A DNA stretch of 10,974 bases from Alkaliphilus sp. (GCA_023230535.1 JALNXC010000015.1:1-10974), one strand, 5' to 3'. Positions 1 through 8,537 are shown, counted from the stretch's first letter. The notes: a model not told the origin generated them from the sequence alone. Program-made: numbers and translations.

Positions 1-1
1 A

Positions 2-535
2 GTAATTATTTTAAATATTATAAAATTAATAGATCATAAATATAATTTTGTAGATATCAGTATCACATTATACAGTCTGATCTATATTCCTTTTTTATTG
101 GGGCATATCTTGCTCATCACCAAACAAACAAATGATATTGTTATATGGCTTATATTTATTGTTGCTTGGGGTACCGATACCCTCGCATATTTTTCCGGCT
201 ATCTTTTCGGAAAAAGAAAATTATGTCCGTTTATCAGCCCTAAAAAAACTGTTGAGGGGGCAATAGGAGGTACATTAGGAAGTATGGTTATTTCATTAAT
301 TTTCGGGTATTTCTTCTTAAAGGACCATTTATTTGTTGTTGCACTCATCGGTATTTTAGGCAGTATAGCGGCTCAAATCGGAGATTTAAGCGCTTCTTTA
401 ATAAAAAGACATATCGGTATTAAAGATTTCGGAAATATAATGCCCGGACATGGGGGGGTTTTGGATCGTTTTGACAGTATATTGTTTACGGCCCCGACCG
501 TATATTATATTTTAATATTCCTGATCAATGGGTGA
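2..535 (+). CDS. cdsA: CDP-diacylglycerol synthase (phosphatidate cytidylyltransferase), 3' part
   Basis: This is an integral membrane enzyme that makes CDP-diacylglycerol from phosphatidic acid and CTP, the branch point of phospholipid synthesis. The reading frame is open from base 2 with no stop, so the gene starts left of the window; the TTG at 98 is an internal Leu codon, not a start. The visible 177 residues hold several hydrophobic segments and, at nt 395-475, the CdsA family signature: SLIKR, then KD, then PGHGG, then LDRFD, with the conserved basic and acidic residues present. The family is usually about 260-280 residues, so roughly the C-terminal two thirds is seen. It is followed after 46 bp by dxr, as in the Firmicutes uppS-cdsA-dxr-rseP order; uppS is probably just upstream but is not visible. 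The identification is firm. Confidence 0.96.
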   Translation, partial: VIILNIIKLIDHKYNFVDISITLYSLIYIPFLLGHILLITKQTNDIVIWLIFIVAWGTDTLAYFSGYLFGKRKLCPFISPKKTVEGAIGGTLGSMVISLIFGYFFLKDHLFVVALIGILGSIAAQIGDLSASLIKRHIGIKDFGNIMPGHGGVLDRFDSILFTAPTVYYILIFLING

Positions 536-570
536 CAAATAAACAACTGTGTAGTTTTCTTTAGAAATAT

Positions 571-584
571 GAGGTGATAGTTTG
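571..584 (+). promoter_or_regulatory. Strong ribosome binding site deciding the TTG start of dxr
   Basis: GAGGTGAT at 571-578 lies seven bases (counted from GAGG) before TTG at 582. An in-frame TGA at 570-572 excludes any longer start, and the NADPH-binding GSTGSIG motif begins only eight residues in, so TTG is the real start codon. Confidence 0.85.
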
Positions 585-1727
585 AAAAAAATCAGTATAT
601 TAGGTTCTACCGGATCAATCGGAATTCAAGCCCTGGATGTTGTCGGAGCACATAGGGAAAGATTTAAGATAGTCGGATTATCGGCATCAGGGAATATTGA
701 TGAATTGGAAAAACAGATAGAAGAATTTAACCCTGAAGTTGTAGCGGTTTTTGAAAAAGAGAAGGCAGAAATTTTATCTCACAGAGTAGGTAAAAAGGTC
801 AAGATTGTTTCAGGTATGGAGGGATTGGTCACAGTTGCAACATTAGAGAATGCGGATATAGTTTTAACATCGGTGGTAGGCAGTGTGGGGTTACTCCCTA
901 CATTGGAAGCCATCAGACGTAAAAAAACCATAGCCTTAGCTAACAAAGAAACATTAGTTGCAGCCGGTGAGCTTGTTACGAAGGAAGCTAAAAAGTATGC
1001 TGCCGGGATAGTCCCGGTCGATAGTGAACATTCTGCTATTTTTCAATGTTTACAAGGCGAGGACATAAAAAATGTATCCAGGATCATTTTGACGGCCTCC
1101 GGCGGTTCTTTCAGAGATTGGACCAGGGCCGAAATGGAAAAGGCCGGGGCAAGAGATGCATTAAAACATCCGACATGGAATATGGGTAAAAAGATAACCA
1201 TTGACTCATCGACTTTGATGAACAAGGGACTGGAGGTAATTGAGGCAAGGTGGTTATTTAATATGGAATTGGATAAAATAGATGTTGTAGTACATCCCCA
1301 AAGCGTTATTCACTCAATGGTGGAATATAAGGATAATTCAATTATCGGCCAAATGGGAGTCCCCGATATGAGGATACCAATACAATATGCGCTATCCTAT
1401 CCGGAACGTATAGAAAGTAGTGTAAAGAGGCTTGATTTTAGCAATTTGGGTCAATTGACATTTATGCCGCCCGATATTGAGAGATTTCCATGTCTATCCC
1501 TGGCTTATGAGGCTCTAAAAATAGGAAAGACAATGCCGTGTGTATTGAATGGAGCAAATGAAGTGCTTGTTGAATATTTTTTAAGGGACAGGATCGGATT
1601 TTATGATATACCTAAATTTATCGAAAAGGCAATGGCGGCACATAAACCATTTTCATATAAAACTGTAGATGAGATATTAGAAGTAGACAAATGGGTTAGA
1701 AATTGGGTTAGAAATGAAATAAAATAG
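582..1727 (+). CDS. dxr: 1-deoxy-D-xylulose 5-phosphate reductoisomerase
   Basis: This cytosolic enzyme converts DXP to 2-C-methyl-D-erythritol 4-phosphate using NADPH and a divalent metal; it is the committed step of the MEP isoprenoid pathway and the target of fosmidomycin. The 381 residues match the family length. Visible motifs are the dinucleotide-binding GSTGSIG (8-14), LANKETLVAAGE (119-130), PVDSEH (145-150) with putative metal ligands D147 and E149, ASGGSFRDW (172-180), HPTWNMG (196-202), MNKGLEVIEA (213-222) with third ligand E218, and HPQSVIHSMVE (238-248). The start is TTG, fixed by a strong ribosome binding site and an upstream in-frame stop. The stop lies 12 bp before rseP, so co-transcription is likely. 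The C-terminus ends in a duplicated WVRN tetrapeptide encoded by a perfect 12-bp tandem repeat. The identification is firm. Confidence 0.98.
   Translation: MKKISILGSTGSIGIQALDVVGAHRERFKIVGLSASGNIDELEKQIEEFNPEVVAVFEKEKAEILSHRVGKKVKIVSGMEGLVTVATLENADIVLTSVVGSVGLLPTLEAIRRKKTIALANKETLVAAGELVTKEAKKYAAGIVPVDSEHSAIFQCLQGEDIKNVSRIILTASGGSFRDWTRAEMEKAGARDALKHPTWNMGKKITIDSSTLMNKGLEVIEARWLFNMELDKIDVVVHPQSVIHSMVEYKDNSIIGQMGVPDMRIPIQYALSYPERIESSVKRLDFSNLGQLTFMPPDIERFPCLSLAYEALKIGKTMPCVLNGANEVLVEYFLRDRIGFYDIPKFIEKAMAAHKPFSYKTVDEILEVDKWVRNWVRNEIK
1692..1715 (+). repeat. Perfect 2 x 12 bp in-frame tandem duplication at the 3' end of dxr
   Basis: TGGGTTAGAAAT occurs twice back to back (1692-1703 and 1704-1715), encoding WVRN-WVRN at residues 371-378 of Dxr. 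The flanking bases do not continue the repeat. The length keeps frame and adds four residues to the C-terminal tail beyond the conserved core. Confidence 0.9.
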
Positions 1728-1739
1728 GAAGGTGCTATT

Positions 1740-2747
1740 ATGACTACTGCATTTGTAGCGATTATTGTTTTTGGATTATTAGTGTTAATCCATGAATTAG
1801 GTCATTTTACGGTGGCAAAATTGGTGGATATCAAGGTGCATGAATTTTCCATAGGTATGGGCCCTAAATTGGCTCAAATAAAAAAAGGTGAAACGGCGTA
1901 TTCAATTCGGGCATTGCCTTTAGGCGGGTATGTCAGGATGGAAGGGGAAGATGAGGAATCCGATGATTTAAGAAGTTACAATAACAAATCGGTTTTATCT
2001 CGCATTGCCGTCATTTTTGCAGGCCCTTTTATGAATTTTATTTTGGCAATAGGTTTGTTTTCGATTATTTTTTATTATATAGGGACACCGACCACGAGGA
2101 TAGATGAGGTTATACCTCAATCTCCCGCTCAACATATGGGGATAAGGAGCGGAGATATCATTCATTCCATCGACGGGGAAAGGATGGGCACCTGGCAGGA
2201 TATTATAGATGCAATCGGTAATTCGGACGAAAATCCCATAGATATCGTCATTATCAGGGATGGCAATAAAGTGGAAAAAGTTGTAGAACCTACCAGGGAT
2301 GCAGATACGGATCGAATAACAATAGGTATTGTGGCCACCATGGAAAGATCTATATTTTTATCGGTTCAAAACGGATTTATAGTTATAAAAGCCATAACGG
2401 CCGATATATTAACTTTTTTAAAAGGGCTTATTACCGGGAAGTCTAATGTTGCAGGGGAGGTCATGGGCCCCATAGGAATTTTAAGCCTGGTAGGGGAGGT
2501 AGCAAAAACAGGGTGGTTGGATATAATAAACCTGACCGCCGTACTGAGTGTGAATTTGGGTTTAATAAATTTACTTCCGATACCTGCATTGGACGGGAGT
2601 AAAATTATGTTCTTATTGGCCGAAGTTGTGAGAGGAAAACCTATAGACCCGGAAAAAGAAGGTATGGTACATTTGATAGGGTTCGGCATTTTGATAACAT
2701 TGATGTTATTTATAACTTATAAGGATATATTAAATCTTTTCGGTTGA
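1740..2747 (+). CDS. rseP: RseP/RasP-type site-2 intramembrane zinc metalloprotease
   Basis: This is a multi-pass membrane protease of the S2P (M50B) family. Relatives cleave anti-sigma factors, remnant signal peptides or the cell-division protein FtsL within the membrane. The 335 residues suit the single-PDZ clostridial form, shorter than the roughly 420-residue Bacillus RasP. The first membrane segment carries the zinc motif HELGH (18-22; ligands H18 and H22, catalytic E19). GPFMNF follows in the second hydrophobic segment, then one PDZ domain at about residues 112-190 with the PAQHMGIRSGD core. The second active-site motif is NLLPIPALDG, with third zinc ligand D285; the family consensus usually reads LDGGR and here reads LDGSK. 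A hydrophobic segment lies near the C-terminus. AAGGTG at 1729-1734 is the ribosome binding site. The substrate cannot be told from this window. Confidence 0.96.
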   Translation: MTTAFVAIIVFGLLVLIHELGHFTVAKLVDIKVHEFSIGMGPKLAQIKKGETAYSIRALPLGGYVRMEGEDEESDDLRSYNNKSVLSRIAVIFAGPFMNFILAIGLFSIIFYYIGTPTTRIDEVIPQSPAQHMGIRSGDIIHSIDGERMGTWQDIIDAIGNSDENPIDIVIIRDGNKVEKVVEPTRDADTDRITIGIVATMERSIFLSVQNGFIVIKAITADILTFLKGLITGKSNVAGEVMGPIGILSLVGEVAKTGWLDIINLTAVLSVNLGLINLLPIPALDGSKIMFLLAEVVRGKPIDPEKEGMVHLIGFGILITLMLFITYKDILNLFG

Positions 2748-2821
2748 TTCAAACAGAAAACCTATAAATATAAAGAACAATATTATTGGAGAGATGTATA
2801 TTTATTATAGAAGGTGTGCAA

Positions 2822-3868
2822 ATGAGAAGAGAAACTAAAATCGTTAAATGTGGGAATATATATATAGGAGGGGATAATCCGATCACGGTTCAATCTATGA
2901 CCACTACAAATCCCGCCAATGTTATCGGCACGGTTAAAGAAATTAAAGGATTGGAAGATGCGGGATGCGATATGGTCAGGATTGCTATACCGGACATGGA
3001 AGCCGCAAGGTCCATAAGTGAAATTAAAAGACAAACAGATATACCGATTGTAGCCGATATCCATTTCGATTATAGGCTGGCCCTGCGGTCTATGGAAGAA
3101 GGGGTCGACGGATTGAGGTTAAACCCCGGGAATATCGGGGGGACCGCAAGGGTACGGGAGGTAGCAAGGGCGGCCAAAAAAAAAGGTATACCCATAAGGA
3201 TAGGTGTAAATGCGGGTTCATTAGAAAAATCCATATTAGATAAATATGGGTACCCCACGGCCGAGGGAATGGTGGAAAGCGCTCTCAACCATATCACCAT
3301 ATTGGAGGATTTAGATTTCGAGGATATTGTAGTATCGTTGAAGGCCAGCGATGTTAAACTTACCGTAGATGCCTATAAATTGATGGCCGAAAAAGTCGAT
3401 TATCCTTTTCATTTGGGAATTACGGAGGCGGGCACGGTATGGGCCGGTACAATAAAGTCATCCGCCGGTATAGGTGCTCTATTGCTTATGGGAATAGGCG
3501 ATACCATCCGTGTTTCATTAACCGGTGATCCGATAGAAGAGGTTAAAGTGGGAAGGCAACTTTTAAAGTCTTTGGGTATAATTCAAAATGAAATAACAAT
3601 AGTGTCCTGCCCCACCTGCGGCCGATGTAAAATAGACTTAATACGCATAGCCAATCAGGTGGAGGAAGAATTAGGCGGATTAAAAAAACCTATCAAGGTT
3701 GCTATCATGGGTTGTGCCGTAAATGGGCCCGGAGAGGCGAGGGACGCCGATATCGGTATAGCCGGAGGTGCCGGTTCGGCACTTTTATTTAAAAAGGGAG
3801 AAATTATAAAAAAGATAAAAGAGGAAGAAATTTTGGCGGTATTGATAGAAGAGATTAAAAAGATGTAA
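2822..3868 (+). CDS. ispG: 4-hydroxy-3-methylbut-2-en-1-yl diphosphate synthase (GcpE)
   Basis: IspG is a cytosolic [4Fe-4S] enzyme of the MEP pathway that reductively opens MEcPP to HMBPP, using flavodoxin or ferredoxin as electron donor. From ATG at 2822 the protein has 348 residues, the usual bacterial length. The N-terminal TIM barrel is recognised by VQSMT (23-27), VADIHFDYRLAL (77-88), LRLNPGNIG (98-106) and the GITEAG...GTIKSS region (199-214). The C-terminal iron-sulfur domain shows CPTC (263-266), C298 in MGCAVNGPGEA, and E305, the expected three Cys plus one Glu cluster ligands. A longer in-frame start (TTG at 2786) exists, but AGAAGGTG at 2809-2816 lies five bases before the ATG and the extra 12 residues do not resemble the family. 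It follows rseP after 74 bp and probably shares its transcript. Confidence 0.97.
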   Translation: MRRETKIVKCGNIYIGGDNPITVQSMTTTNPANVIGTVKEIKGLEDAGCDMVRIAIPDMEAARSISEIKRQTDIPIVADIHFDYRLALRSMEEGVDGLRLNPGNIGGTARVREVARAAKKKGIPIRIGVNAGSLEKSILDKYGYPTAEGMVESALNHITILEDLDFEDIVVSLKASDVKLTVDAYKLMAEKVDYPFHLGITEAGTVWAGTIKSSAGIGALLLMGIGDTIRVSLTGDPIEEVKVGRQLLKSLGIIQNEITIVSCPTCGRCKIDLIRIANQVEEELGGLKKPIKVAIMGCAVNGPGEARDADIGIAGGAGSALLFKKGEIIKKIKEEEILAVLIEEIKKM

Positions 3869-3890
3869 TAGGGAGGGGGTTAGGAACTAT

Positions 3891-4523
3891 ATGAGGATTA
3901 CTGCCATCATACCTGCTTATAACGAGGAAAGCCGTATTGAAAAGGTTATTGTTCCCATTCTGGAAACCGATATAGTATCAAACATAATTGTTGTTGATGA
4001 CGGTTCTCAGGATTTGACTTCGGATATCGTATCAAATTATAATGTTGAACTGGTAAAAATGCCTCAAAATAAGGGAAAGGCCGAAGCAATAAGAGAAGGT
4101 ATAAAACATTGTAAGGATAAAAGTGATATTATAATCTTATTAGATGCAGACCTGGTGGGCTTAACTTCAGATCATGTTAGAGCACTTGTTTTGCCGATAT
4201 TTGAAAAAAATGCCGATATGACAATCGGAATTTTTAAATCCGGAAGGCATATTACGGATTTGGCACAATCAATTGCACCCAACCTATCGGGTCAAAGAGC
4301 AATAAAGCCGGATATTGCCAATAAAATTATAGATATGGATGTAGAAGGATACGGCATTGAAACGGCACTTTTTCAATTGATAAAAAAATATGGTCTTAAA
4401 GTGGAGAATGTCATATTGGAAAATGTGACACATGTCATCAAGGAGGAAAAGGTAGGCCTCATAAGGGGGATTTCCTGGAGGCTTCAGATGTATAAAGATA
4501 TAGTAAAATATCTTATGCATTAG
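3891..4523 (+). CDS. Small soluble family-2-type glycosyltransferase of unknown substrate
   Basis: This is a 210-residue protein with a GT-A nucleotide-sugar transferase fold. Motifs in order are PAYNEE (8-13) and VVDDGS (34-39) for nucleotide binding, the metal-binding DAD (85-87) in ILLDADLVGL, SGQRAI (133-138), GYGIE (153-157), and H181 in a VTHVIKEEKVG segment that may supply a further metal ligand. The SGQRA and GYGIE pair recalls glucosyl-3-phosphoglycerate synthase and polyprenyl-phosphate sugar synthases, but I cannot assign donor or acceptor. No membrane helix or signal peptide is evident, so it is probably cytoplasmic, perhaps membrane-associated through its amphipathic C-terminus. 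The gene lies 22 bp after ispG and 33 bp before polC, so it is probably co-transcribed. Its codon use resembles its neighbours. It is not a member of the Bacillus version of this cluster, where proS occupies the place before polC. The class is confident; the function is unknown. Confidence 0.85.
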   Translation: MRITAIIPAYNEESRIEKVIVPILETDIVSNIIVVDDGSQDLTSDIVSNYNVELVKMPQNKGKAEAIREGIKHCKDKSDIIILLDADLVGLTSDHVRALVLPIFEKNADMTIGIFKSGRHITDLAQSIAPNLSGQRAIKPDIANKIIDMDVEGYGIETALFQLIKKYGLKVENVILENVTHVIKEEKVGLIRGISWRLQMYKDIVKYLMH

Positions 4524-4556
4524 ATAAAAAAGGATAAATAAGGAGAGAGGGATTTC

Positions 4557-7500
4557 ATGACCGATTTTAGAGGTATTGGATTTAATCATTTTTTAAATAG
4601 CTTGGGATTAGCCCGGGATCCGTCTTATGAATCCTGTTTTATAGAAAAAATAAGGTACTTTAAACAGAGCAGAAGATTATTGTTGCAATTAACAGGAAAA
4701 CAAATACCCGAACAGGGGAAGATAGAAAAACAGATAGAAAAATATTTTATTGAGCGGTTTAAAGTGACCATGGGTTGCGAAATTCGCATAAATAGCAACC
4801 AAGAACCTGATTCAAAGGAGAATGAACCGGATAAGGAAGAGCCTTCACCTTTATCTGTTTTACCGGATAAAAAATTTTCCGGTAAAATCAGTAAAATTGC
4901 CGATGCCGCATTTTCCTCGGGTGATGTTATTATAGAGGGAGAAATATTCGGTATAGAGATAAAAGAGTTGAGAAGCGGAGAAAAACTTGCAATTTTATAT
5001 ATTACGGATCATATAACTTCCATAACGGCAAAAATTTTTGAAAGAAAAAATCAGACGGTCGGATTTGAAGAGATGTTTGCCGAGGGGATGGCGGTCAGGG
5101 CTTGGGGAAATGTTAAATATGATGAATTCAGCAAGGAAAATGTTATCATGTTGACCGATATCGTGCAGATAGACAAGGCGGCAAGAGATGATTTACATGA
5201 TGAAAAAAGAATTGAATTACATCTGCATACACAGATGTCCGCTATGGACGGTATATCCTCCATAAGTGATTTTATAGAACAAGCGTCGGAATGGGGGCAT
5301 AGGGCTATCGCTTTAACCGATCATGGCGTAGTGCAGGCATTTCCGGAAGCGATGAATGCCGCTAAAAGGTATGGAATTAAAATGATATACGGTATGGAAG
5401 GTTATTTGGTAAATGATGAAGCGATGATTGTGGAGGGCAATGATTCATATCTATTCGATGATGAATTTATAGTCTTTGATATAGAGACTACCGGATTATC
5501 GAGCAGAAATGATAAAATTACGGAAATAGGTGCGGTTAAGATAAAAGATGGTGAAATTATCGATAGTTATTCCAGTTTAATAAATCCGGAGAGGGATATC
5601 CCGGCAAAGATTATAAAAATGACCGGTATTACCGATGAGATGGTCGGAGATAAACCGACCATAGAAATTATACTGCCGGAATTTTTAAAATTTATAGGTG
5701 ATAGGCCCGTAGTTGCCCATAATGCCGATTTTGATATAGCATTTGTCAGAGAAAATATGAAGAGGATAGATAAAAATTTTACGAATACGATAATCGACAC
5801 TTTAAATTTATCACGTATACTTTTGCCGGACCTTAAAAGACATAGATTAAACATTGTTGCAAAAGAACTAAATATACCTCTGTTAAATCATCACAGGGCC
5901 GTAGATGATGCCGAAGCCACAGCTAAAATATTTATTAAATTTATAGAAATGATGAAAACTATGAACATAATATCTTTCAAAGACATCAACGGCCAATTAG
6001 GTGCAGGGATTGATATTAAAAAGTTAAACACTTATCATATTGTTATTCTGGCAAAAAATCAGATGGGTTTGGAGAATTTATATAAAATTGTATCTGAATC
6101 ACACTTGAACTATTTTCACAAAAAACCCAGAATACCTAAAAGTTTGCTCAATAAACACAGGGCCGGACTCATATTGAGCACAGCCTGTGAATCGGGCGAA
6201 TTATTTCAGGGTATCTTATCAAATAAACCGGACAAACAGATAGAGCGTATTGCCGATTATTATGATTACTTGGAAATACAGCCAATAGGAAATAATATGT
6301 TTTTGATAGAAAAAGGCCTGGTTGAGGATGAGAATGAGCTGAAAGAGATCAACAAAAAGATAGTGGAATTAGGTGATAAATTAGAAAAACCGGTTGTGGC
6401 TACGGGAGATGTTCATTTTTTAAATCCCGAAGATAGTATTTTTAGGCAAATATTGATGACGGGGCAGGGATTTGCGGATGTTAACAATCAAATGTCGTTG
6501 TATTTTAAAACCACGGATGAAATGCTCGAAGAATTTTCATATTTGGGAGAAGAAAAATGCACGGAGGTGGTTATACGAAATCCGAATAAAATATGCGATG
6601 AGATAGAAGATCTAATTCCGATTCCCGACGGGACATTTTCACCTAAGATAGAGGGTTCGGAAGAAGAATTAAAAAAGATGTGTTATGATAGGGCCGAAAA
6701 GATTTACGGTGAAGATATGCCGGCAATTGTCAAAGGCAGGCTGGATAAAGAACTGAATTCCATAATTAATAACGGATATGCCGTTATGTATATTATCGCT
6801 CATAAATTGGTTGCCAAATCATTAAATGACGGATATTTGGTAGGTTCTCGGGGTTCCGTAGGTTCTTCTTTTGCCGCTACCATGAGCGAGATAACTGAAG
6901 TAAACCCTCTACCGCCACATTATATATGCCCGAAATGCAGGTATTCCGATTTTATATCGGACGGGTCCTATGGTTCGGGAATTGATTTACCGGATAAAAA
7001 CTGCCCTAAATGCAACGAAGTGCTCGGCAAGGACGGGCATGATATACCATTTGAGGTATTTCTCGGTTTCGAAGGGGATAAGGAGCCCGATATCGATTTA
7101 AACTTTGCGAGCGAATATCAGAGTGAAGCTCATAAATATATGGAGGAACTTTTTGGGGAAGGTAAAGTGTTTCGCGCCGGAACCATAGGAACTATAGCAA
7201 ATAAGACGGCTTATGGATTTGTACGTAAATATATCGAGGAAAAGCAGCTGCATTGCAACAGAGCCGAAATAAATAGGCTGGTAAACGGATGTACGGGGGT
7301 AAGGAGGACCTCGGGCCAACATCCGGGCGGTATAATGATTGTACCTGACAACTACGATATATATAAATTTACTCCTATCCAATATCCTGCCAATGATTCG
7401 AAATCAGGGGTAATCACAACTCATTTCGATTACAATTCCATCAGCGGCAGGTTGCTAAAACTGGATATATTGGGGCATGATGTTCCTACCATTATAAGGA

Positions 7501-8516
7501 TGCTCGAAGACTTAACCGATATTGATGTTAGGAATGTACCTCTGGATGATAAGAATACGATGGACATATTTACAGGCACGGAACCTTTGGGGGTATCCGC
7601 CGCTGAAGTAGATTGTGAAGTCGGAACCCTAGGGATACCGGAGTTTGGCACTAAATTTGTCCGGCAGATATTGATCGATACCAAACCTGAAACTTTTGCC
7701 GAATTGGTTCGCATAAGCGGATTGTCACATGGTACGGATGTATGGATCAATAACGCTCAGGGCTTGGTCAGAAACAATATTGCAGAATTAAAGGATGTTA
7801 TCTCTACAAGAGATGATATAATGAATTATTTGATTTTAAAAGGAATGCCCCCCAGGACATCTTTTACAATTATGGAAAACATACGGAGGGGGAAAGGGTT
7901 AACTCCGGAGCACGAGCAGGAGATGAAGGAATGTAAAGTGCCGCAATGGTATATAGATTCTTGCAATAAAATTAAATACATGTTTCCAAAGGCTCATGCG
8001 GTAGCCTATGTGATGATGTCCTTTAGAATAGCATATTTTAAAGTATATCATCCGGAGGTATTCTATTCTGCCTATTTTACAACAAAAGTGGAAGATTTTG
8101 ATGCGGATTTTATAATAAAGGGCAAGGAAGCTATCCGGGCTAAAATTAAAGAATTGAAATCGGCAGGAAATGATGCCACCGCCAAAGAGAAAAATCATTT
8201 GACCATATTGGAGGTGGCATTGGAGATGTATTGCAGGGGAATTGAAATATTACCTGTGGATTTATACAATTCGGATGCGGATAAATTCATGATAGTTGAC
8301 GGAAAGCTGTTACCGCCCCTGAGAGGTTTACAAGGAGTAGGGCAAAATGCTGTAAAAAGCATAGTTGAAGCCAGGCAGCAAGGAGAATTTATATCATTGG
8401 AGGATTTAAGAAATAGAACAAAGATCACAAAAACTGCTATAGAAATATTGATTACCCATGGTTGTATCAAGGATTTACCTGAAACCAATCAACTCTCGTT
8501 GTTTTCACTTGCATGA
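4557..8516 (+). CDS. polC: DNA polymerase III alpha subunit, PolC type, with shortened N-terminus
   Basis: PolC is the main chromosomal replicase of low-G+C Gram-positives. Domains in the 1319 residues: a short N-terminal region with an acidic linker (about 1-105), OB fold (about 122-205), N-terminal PHP part with LHLH (221-224), an inserted DEDDh 3'-5' exonuclease (about 303-465; DIETTG 308-313, AHNADFD 387-393, HHRAVDDAEA 445-454), C-terminal PHP part, four-Cys zinc module (C791, C794, C816, C819), palm (SRGSVGSS 764-771; putative catalytic D845 and D847 in PDIDLNF, and D970 in LKLDILGHD), fingers, and C-terminal duplicated-helix region. It ends with the clamp-binding motif QLSLF (1312-1316) plus SLA. 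Catalytic motifs are intact. Family members are usually about 1,430-1,440 residues; the deficit lies before the OB fold. ATG at 4557 follows AGGAGAGAGG (4541-4550), and an in-frame TAA at 4539 rules out an upstream extension. Confidence 0.98.
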   Translation: MTDFRGIGFNHFLNSLGLARDPSYESCFIEKIRYFKQSRRLLLQLTGKQIPEQGKIEKQIEKYFIERFKVTMGCEIRINSNQEPDSKENEPDKEEPSPLSVLPDKKFSGKISKIADAAFSSGDVIIEGEIFGIEIKELRSGEKLAILYITDHITSITAKIFERKNQTVGFEEMFAEGMAVRAWGNVKYDEFSKENVIMLTDIVQIDKAARDDLHDEKRIELHLHTQMSAMDGISSISDFIEQASEWGHRAIALTDHGVVQAFPEAMNAAKRYGIKMIYGMEGYLVNDEAMIVEGNDSYLFDDEFIVFDIETTGLSSRNDKITEIGAVKIKDGEIIDSYSSLINPERDIPAKIIKMTGITDEMVGDKPTIEIILPEFLKFIGDRPVVAHNADFDIAFVRENMKRIDKNFTNTIIDTLNLSRILLPDLKRHRLNIVAKELNIPLLNHHRAVDDAEATAKIFIKFIEMMKTMNIISFKDINGQLGAGIDIKKLNTYHIVILAKNQMGLENLYKIVSESHLNYFHKKPRIPKSLLNKHRAGLILSTACESGELFQGILSNKPDKQIERIADYYDYLEIQPIGNNMFLIEKGLVEDENELKEINKKIVELGDKLEKPVVATGDVHFLNPEDSIFRQILMTGQGFADVNNQMSLYFKTTDEMLEEFSYLGEEKCTEVVIRNPNKICDEIEDLIPIPDGTFSPKIEGSEEELKKMCYDRAEKIYGEDMPAIVKGRLDKELNSIINNGYAVMYIIAHKLVAKSLNDGYLVGSRGSVGSSFAATMSEITEVNPLPPHYICPKCRYSDFISDGSYGSGIDLPDKNCPKCNEVLGKDGHDIPFEVFLGFEGDKEPDIDLNFASEYQSEAHKYMEELFGEGKVFRAGTIGTIANKTAYGFVRKYIEEKQLHCNRAEINRLVNGCTGVRRTSGQHPGGIMIVPDNYDIYKFTPIQYPANDSKSGVITTHFDYNSISGRLLKLDILGHDVPTIIRMLEDLTDIDVRNVPLDDKNTMDIFTGTEPLGVSAAEVDCEVGTLGIPEFGTKFVRQILIDTKPETFAELVRISGLSHGTDVWINNAQGLVRNNIAELKDVISTRDDIMNYLILKGMPPRTSFTIMENIRRGKGLTPEHEQEMKECKVPQWYIDSCNKIKYMFPKAHAVAYVMMSFRIAYFKVYHPEVFYSAYFTTKVEDFDADFIIKGKEAIRAKIKELKSAGNDATAKEKNHLTILEVALEMYCRGIEILPVDLYNSDADKFMIVDGKLLPPLRGLQGVGQNAVKSIVEARQQGEFISLEDLRNRTKITKTAIEILITHGCIKDLPETNQLSLFSLA

Positions 8517-8537
8517 TTCTGCCATATGTGCTATACT
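8509..8537 (+). promoter_or_regulatory. Predicted extended -10 promoter for the rimP-nusA-infB operon
   Basis: TTGCAT (8509-8514) is a moderate -35, followed by a 17-base spacer ending in an extended -10 TG (8529-8530), then TATACT (8532-8537). Spacing is ideal for the housekeeping sigma-A type factor. The -35 overlaps the last bases of polC, whose stop codon is 8514-8516. Transcription would start near 8544, giving a leader of about 137 bases before rimP. The match is by eye. Confidence 0.6.

Noticed and set aside
98..535. TTG at 98 as the start of a short membrane protein
   Set aside because: The frame is open to base 2 and the upstream residues are hydrophobic, as expected of CdsA. The gene simply begins outside the window.
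2744..2774. Possible promoter TTGATT ... TATAAA between rseP and ispG
   Set aside because: The spacer is 19 bases and the boxes lie in AT-rich sequence where such matches are expected by chance. There is no supporting terminator before it.
2786..2821. Longer ispG beginning at TTG 2786
   Set aside because: The 12 extra residues do not match IspG, while the ATG at 2822 has its own ribosome binding site and gives the normal N-terminus.
7098..7382. Antisense ORFs inside polC and the other genes
   Set aside because: They lie opposite strongly conserved coding sequence, have no family motifs or ribosome binding sites, and their composition reads as the mirror of the sense codons.
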